Positions 5,544-9,366 of a DNA stretch of 9,366 nt are shown in pieces. A model generated the notes under the pieces. That model saw nothing but the letters and a program-made list of their open reading frames with translations, was not told where the DNA came from and made no database searches. The DNA is from Gemmatimonadota bacterium (lineage in GTDB: Bacteria; Gemmatimonadota; Gemmatimonadetes; Longimicrobiales; UBA6960), in contig JADFLD010000041.1 of assembly GCA_022564535.1 (NCBI GenBank), positions 1 through 9,366 on the forward strand, read 5' to 3'. The position numbers and the translations under genes were made by a program. Each line of letters starts with the position of its first letter. Position 1 is the stretch's first letter.

Positions 5544-7103
5544 ATGACCACGGATGATATTCTCAGCGCCCTCGGCATCGACGACACCAACCCCGGTGGA
5601 TTCGCCGGTGAATGGGTCGGCTCCGGCCTGGAGCTCGAGGTCTACTCCCCGATCGACGGCGGGCGTCTCGCCACCGTACGGAAAGTCACGGAGGAGGAGT
5701 ACGATGCCATCGTCGACAAGGCCCACGCCGCGTTCCTCGTTTGGCGCAAGGTGCCGGCCCCGAGGCGCGGTGACCTCGTCCGTCAGTTGGGCAACAAGCT
5801 GAGGGAGAAGAAGGCCGAGCTCGGCGCGCTGGTCACGCTCGAGATGGGCAAGATCAGGCAAGAGGGCGAGGGCGAGGTTCAGGAGATGATCGACATCTGC
5901 GACTTCGCGACGGGTCTGTCCCGGCAGCTCTACGGCCTCACGCTTCCAAGCGAGAGGCAGGATCACAACATGCGCGAGCAATGGCACCCACTGGGCGTCG
6001 TGGGCGTGATCAGCGCCTTCAACTTCCCCGTGGCGGTGTGGAGCTGGAACGCGGCGCTCGCCGCCGTCTGTGGCGATGCGACGCTCTGGAAGCCGTCCGA
6101 GACCACGCCCCTCACTGCGATCGCCGTCACCAAGATCGCCGCCGAAGTTTGCCTGGAGAACGACGTCGATCCCGCGATCTTCTCGCTCGTGGTCGGAAAG
6201 GGCTCGGCGATCGGCGAGCGCATGTTGAACGACAAGCGCGTTCCGCTCGTTTCGGCGACCGGTTCCTGCCGCATGGGCACGCGGGTGGCCGAAGTCGTCG
6301 GAAAGCGGCTCGGGCGCTCGATTCTCGAGCTCGGTGGCAACAACGCGATCATCGTAACGCCGAACGCGAACCTCGACCTGGCGCTGCCGGCGATCGTCTT
6401 CGGCTCGGTGGGCACGGCGGGGCAGCGCTGCACGAGCACGCGGCGGATCATCGCGCACCGCTCGATTCGGGACGAACTCGTCCAGCGCCTGGTGAAAGCG
6501 TACGAAGGGGTTCGCGTCGGGAACCCCCTCGACGACGACACGCTCATGGGTCCGCTCCTCAACCAACAGGCCGTGGACGCCCTCATGGCTGCGCGAGAAA
6601 CCGTTCAGGCCGAGGGCGGTGAGATCCTCTATGGAGGCGAAGTGCTCGAAGGGGATGAGTACCCGGGCGGTCTCTACGTGACGCCGTGCATCGCGAGCGC
6701 CGAGAACCACTACCAGATCGTCCAGGACGAGACGTTCGCCCCGATCCTCTACATCCTCGAGTACGGGAGCGCCGATGCGTCCGCGTCCGATGCGATCGAA
6801 GAGGTCGAAGAGGCTGTCGCGATCCACAACGACGTTCCGCAGGGCCTCTCGTCGGCGATCTTCACGGACAGCTTTCGGGAGGCCGAATACTTCCTGTCGC
6901 ATCGGGGGAGTGACTGCGGCATCGCGAACGTGAACATCGGAACGTCCGGTGCGGAGATCGGCGGGGCGTTCGGCGGCGAAAAGGACACCGGCGGCGGACG
7001 CGAATCAGGGTCGGACGCGTGGAAGGCCTACATGCGTCGCCAGACCAACACGGTGAACTGGAGCACGGAGCTGCCCCTCGCGCAGGGCATCTCGTTCGGC
7101 TAG
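5544..7103 (+). CDS. Antiquitin-type aldehyde dehydrogenase (ALDH7), probable alpha-aminoadipic semialdehyde dehydrogenase
   Basis: This 519-residue NAD(P)+-dependent aldehyde dehydrogenase closely resembles ALDH7A1/AmaB enzymes, which oxidise alpha-aminoadipic semialdehyde (in equilibrium with piperideine-6-carboxylate) to alpha-aminoadipate in lysine breakdown. Visible landmarks are N160 in AFNFPVAVW, cofactor-binding K183 in LWKPSE, general base E262 in LELGGNNA and catalytic C296 in GTAGQRCTST. The C-terminal signature GGEKDTGGGRESGSDAW and the ending LPLAQGISF are near-identical to antiquitin and rarely seen in other ALDH families. The protein is full length and cytoplasmic (no signal peptide). 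The 114-base gap after dnaE has no terminator with a T-run; it holds only a weak bulged hairpin near 5445-5460. No clear Shine-Dalgarno precedes the ATG. No other lysine-catabolism gene is nearby, so the substrate rests on family resemblance alone; a broader betaine-aldehyde or stress role, known for this family, is possible. It ends four bases from the convergent DUF4340 gene. Confidence 0.93.
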   Translation: MTTDDILSALGIDDTNPGGFAGEWVGSGLELEVYSPIDGGRLATVRKVTEEEYDAIVDKAHAAFLVWRKVPAPRRGDLVRQLGNKLREKKAELGALVTLEMGKIRQEGEGEVQEMIDICDFATGLSRQLYGLTLPSERQDHNMREQWHPLGVVGVISAFNFPVAVWSWNAALAAVCGDATLWKPSETTPLTAIAVTKIAAEVCLENDVDPAIFSLVVGKGSAIGERMLNDKRVPLVSATGSCRMGTRVAEVVGKRLGRSILELGGNNAIIVTPNANLDLALPAIVFGSVGTAGQRCTSTRRIIAHRSIRDELVQRLVKAYEGVRVGNPLDDDTLMGPLLNQQAVDALMAARETVQAEGGEILYGGEVLEGDEYPGGLYVTPCIASAENHYQIVQDETFAPILYILEYGSADASASDAIEEVEEAVAIHNDVPQGLSSAIFTDSFREAEYFLSHRGSDCGIANVNIGTSGAEIGGAFGGEKDTGGGRESGSDAWKAYMRRQTNTVNWSTELPLAQGISFG

Positions 7104-7107
7104 GGAA

Positions 7108-8019
7108 CTACGAATTCGGCTCCGCGTCTTCCCGCGCGGGGGCTATACGACCCGCCCGGAACGACGAAACGCGGTAGATGTACTCGTCGGTCATCGTCCG
7201 CGCCCACCGATCCCCGGCGCCGGCGCCGATCGTTATTTCCGCCAGGACGTCGCCGGTGCTGGAGTAGGCGACGGTCTTGCCGCCCTGGTCCAGCGCTTCA
7301 ATCGAGTCTCCTTCCGCCAGGAAACCGGTCGCGACAAGAGAAGAAAGCTCGGCCAGGATCGCGGTCACGGCGAACGGCCTGACCGCACCGCCCTCCTCGA
7401 ACGTCCAGATGCTGTCACCCCGGAGCAACGTAAACGCGTCTCCCTCGCGCTCGACGGTAATGCGAGTCACGCTGGCTGAGTCGATCGCGACCATCGTGCG
7501 GTTCCGCCAATCGTCGAGACGTCGGATCACCTGGACCCGAAGATCCCCTTCGAGGAGATAGACCTCGTCGGAGTCCGGGAGCCGCACATACGACGTCGCA
7601 AAGCGCCGGCCCTGCCTCCCGACCAGGATGGAGCGCGAAGTACCGTCCACCTCGAAGTCGACGGCGACCGCGCTGTCGACCGACACGCCCATCCGGTCGT
7701 GATTGTCCGGATTGGTCGCGATGAGGTCTCCGACCTTCAGCCTCGGAAGAACCGCGAGAAGGCGCGAGATGGAGCCCTCATCTCCGGGATAACCGTTCAC
7801 CGTCCAGTCTTCCCCGACGCGGACCAACTCCACCAGCCCGTCGGGGCCATCGATACGCACGGCGTCCAGCGACGACTCACCGAGGTCCTCGAAGAGGGCC
7901 GTGATCTCTCCGGACGCCGCAATCGACCCCGCTCCTCCGGAGAAGAGCGACGTGACCGCCCAAATCGCTACGGCAATCGACAGAGCGCCGACCAGCTGCT
8001 TCAGTGCGCGCTCGCTCAT
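7108..8019 (-). CDS. DUF4340 domain protein, membrane-anchored partner of a GldG-type ABC system
   Basis: The 303-residue product has one N-terminal hydrophobic segment (about 8-26, LVGALSIAVAIWAVTSLF), acting as a membrane anchor or uncleaved signal, followed by a beta-rich extracytoplasmic region. The layout matches DUF4340: two similar halves that each contain a 'LVRVGEDWTVNG' or 'LLRGDSIWTFEE' type strand pair, a GDLIATNPDNHDRMGV segment (97-112), and a DDWRNRTMVAID element (169-180). The domain's biochemical role is unknown. It regularly follows gldG-like genes, so it probably works with the same exporter. The ATG at 8019 overlaps the upstream stop codon (ATGA), and GGAGGGAGG lies seven bases before it, which indicates translational coupling. 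A longer open frame to 8223 exists but only overlaps gldG-like coding sequence and is rejected. With four bases between this stop and the convergent dehydrogenase stop, read-through between the two is likely. Confidence 0.88.
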   Translation of the reverse strand: MSERALKQLVGALSIAVAIWAVTSLFSGGAGSIAASGEITALFEDLGESSLDAVRIDGPDGLVELVRVGEDWTVNGYPGDEGSISRLLAVLPRLKVGDLIATNPDNHDRMGVSVDSAVAVDFEVDGTSRSILVGRQGRRFATSYVRLPDSDEVYLLEGDLRVQVIRRLDDWRNRTMVAIDSASVTRITVEREGDAFTLLRGDSIWTFEEGGAVRPFAVTAILAELSSLVATGFLAEGDSIEALDQGGKTVAYSSTGDVLAEITIGAGAGDRWARTMTDEYIYRVSSFRAGRIAPAREDAEPNS

Positions 8020-9366
8020 GAGACGACCTCCCTCCAACGGGCCTCGGCCCTGGCGCGGCGGCCCGTGACCCGCATCAGACCGACCAGAACGAAGAGCAGG
8101 GGCACGCCAACGAGATTGCCCCACTTCAGGATGTTGCGGCTCGTGTCGGATGTGAACACGAGCCGGGGAGGCACGCGATTCTTCGAGCGGATGTTGATGA
8201 GCGCCTCGTCCTGCGCGAGCCAATCGATGGCGTTGGCGAGGAAAAGCAGATTGCCGGGATTGGACTGGACGTATTGTGTCTCGGTGAACGACGCGTCCCC
8301 CACGACGATCATCCGTCCCCCGTCGTCCCCCTCCGGTGCCACGACCGACGCGGCGACGACCCGAACGCCGAGGTCTTCAGGCGCGAAGATCCAATCCTGG
8401 TCCGGGAAGATCGGGGCGAACATGGGGTGGATGGCCCCGCTCTCGCTCGTCTCCCACAGCGGCGTCACTCCCGGCCCGAAGCCGTCCACGTCGAGCGCGG
8501 CGCCCCACCCCAACGTCAGTGAGCTGAGGCCGCTCGTGACAATGTTGTCACCCGCGGGACGGGTGATCGGCCAGAGAGGGTAAGCCGTGATCACGCTGAA
8601 CGCCCCCCGCCTCCCGAGCGACACGCGCTCACTCGATGCAAGGTCCACGACGAGCCCCGGCAGCAATCCGATGCCTCGCTCTTCGAGGAAGGGCTCCAGT
8701 CCGGAGGAGACGGGCATGGGCATCGAGGACTGAGGGCTGAAGACGATCGGTTCCAGCAGGAAGAGGGCCGCCCCCCCCGCATCGACGAAGTTCTTGACCC
8801 TCGCGACGGCCAGGCTGTCGAGCGGCTCCGTGGCGCCTGCAACGACCAGCACTACCGTGGAGTCACGCGAGATGGCCGAGGCCGAGTCCCCCGCGATGTC
8901 GACGGTGCGAATGTCGTAGCGTCCCGCGAGGCTCTCCCGCAAGCCTGGCATTTCGCGAACCGATTTCGCACCGAAACCCTCGACGAACGCCACCCCGGGG
9001 CGCTCCTCCGTCGTCATCCGGTGGATCTGGGCCATCAGCCTGAACTCCAGATCGTCCGTTCGGATGATGAGCGGCGTCACCTCATATTCATCCGCGTAGA
9101 CGACGGCGAGACCGTAATAGCCCCGGCGAATCTCGAAGTTGTCCTCGCGTAACACGTTGAACTCGACAGGATAGATCCCGAGCTCGGTCGCTTCGCTCGC
9201 CGCATCCTCGTCCCGGTTCGGATCGATGTCGCTGACGAGCAGCTTTCCGTTCGCGGCACGACGCATGTCGGCAAGAAGATCGCGCACGTCCCTCAGCTGC
9301 AACTGCACCTCGGCCGGAAGCTCGCCGGAAGCGAACAACTTGATCTGCACCAGGTCGTCGAGGTCC
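8016..9366 (-). CDS. GldG-like ABC-transporter auxiliary protein, 5' end outside the window
   Basis: About 450 codons are visible and the frame stays open past the window edge, so the N-terminus (normally a membrane segment and the start of the domain) is missing. The GTG at 9350 is internal: the codons before it (DLDDL) read on naturally. Features match GldG/ABC-type auxiliary components (COG3225 group): an early KLFASGELPAEV strand, a 'GKLLVSDIDPNRDED' segment, a FVEGFGAKSVREMPGL region, an AGATEPLDSL loop, a late VVGDASFTET strand, and a C-terminal transmembrane helix (VGVPLLFVLVGLMRV) followed by an Arg-rich cytoplasmic tail. In Bacteroidota, GldA/F/G form an ABC transporter needed for gliding; in other phyla, similar proteins occur without gliding, with unknown cargo. 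The stop overlaps the DUF4340 start by ATGA. The ATPase and permease genes would be expected upstream, beyond 9366. Gliding function should not be assumed here. Confidence 0.85.
   Translation of the reverse strand, partial: DLDDLVQIKLFASGELPAEVQLQLRDVRDLLADMRRAANGKLLVSDIDPNRDEDAASEATELGIYPVEFNVLREDNFEIRRGYYGLAVVYADEYEVTPLIIRTDDLEFRLMAQIHRMTTEERPGVAFVEGFGAKSVREMPGLRESLAGRYDIRTVDIAGDSASAISRDSTVVLVVAGATEPLDSLAVARVKNFVDAGGAALFLLEPIVFSPQSSMPMPVSSGLEPFLEERGIGLLPGLVVDLASSERVSLGRRGAFSVITAYPLWPITRPAGDNIVTSGLSSLTLGWGAALDVDGFGPGVTPLWETSESGAIHPMFAPIFPDQDWIFAPEDLGVRVVAASVVAPEGDDGGRMIVVGDASFTETQYVQSNPGNLLFLANAIDWLAQDEALINIRSKNRVPPRLVFTSDTSRNILKWGNLVGVPLLFVLVGLMRVTGRRARAEARWREVVS
8027..8035 (-). promoter_or_regulatory. 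Strong ribosome binding site for the DUF4340 gene, inside gldG-like coding sequence
   Basis: GGAGGGAGG on the minus strand ends seven bases before the ATG at 8019-8017 and lies within the last codons of the gldG-like gene. It fixes the DUF4340 start at 8019 and, with the ATGA overlap, supports coupled translation of the two proteins. Confidence 0.75.

Noticed and set aside
5523..6902. Long minus-strand open frame (459 codons) opposite the ALDH7 gene
   Set aside because: It is antisense to conserved dehydrogenase motifs, with the same skewed Arg/Asp/His composition and no domain; it is a codon-bias shadow.
8020..8223. N-terminal extension of the DUF4340 frame up to 8223
   Set aside because: The extra 68 residues are only an alternative frame of the gldG-like C-terminus. 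The ATG at 8019 has a strong ribosome binding site, a membrane anchor and an ATGA overlap.
1..9366. Defence system, phage, toxin-antitoxin, CRISPR or biosynthetic cluster
   Set aside because: Every sizeable convincing frame belongs to a housekeeping, metabolic or exporter family or to a truncated gene at the junction. No repeat arrays, integrase, transposase or nuclease genes are visible.

Overview
The window is ordinary chromosomal DNA from an environmental bacterium, with one striking feature: it appears to be made of two unrelated pieces joined at about 610-640. I found no phage, insertion sequence, CRISPR array, tRNA or rRNA gene, and no previously undescribed multi-gene system. Taxonomy here is inferred from remembered family resemblance, not from a search.

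Piece 1 (1 to about 636) is less GC-rich, with an AT-rich intergenic region. It holds a 61-residue four-cysteine zinc-ribbon protein on the minus strand (41-226) and, divergent from it, the start of an HspR/MerR-type regulator (331 onward). Between them lie two overlapping, near-consensus sigma-70 promoters. Their -35 hexamers are the two arms of a perfect inverted repeat with the spacing of an HspR operator (HAIR). The gene style resembles Chloroflexota of the Dehalococcoidia type.

Piece 2 (about 613 to 9366) is uniformly GC-rich and resembles Gemmatimonadota. A secreted TIM-barrel, glycoside-hydrolase-like protein (minus, 610-1614) is cut off at its C-terminus by the junction. Divergent from it is dnaE (plus, 1839-5429), a full-length replicative DNA polymerase III alpha subunit with a complete PHP metal site. 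It is followed by an antiquitin-type aldehyde dehydrogenase (ALDH7, plus, 5544-7103). Converging on that gene from the right is a translationally coupled pair on the minus strand: a GldG-like ABC-transporter auxiliary protein (8016 to the window edge, 5' end missing) and a DUF4340 membrane-anchored protein (7108-8019), overlapping by ATGA.

Functionally, dnaE and the dehydrogenase are stand-alone housekeeping and metabolic genes. GldG-DUF4340 is the tail of a widespread ABC-2-type exporter operon whose ATPase and permease genes would lie beyond position 9366. The regulator and the TIM-barrel gene both lose their C-terminal parts at the same point. This is best explained by a chimeric assembly join or, less likely, a real recombination breakpoint.
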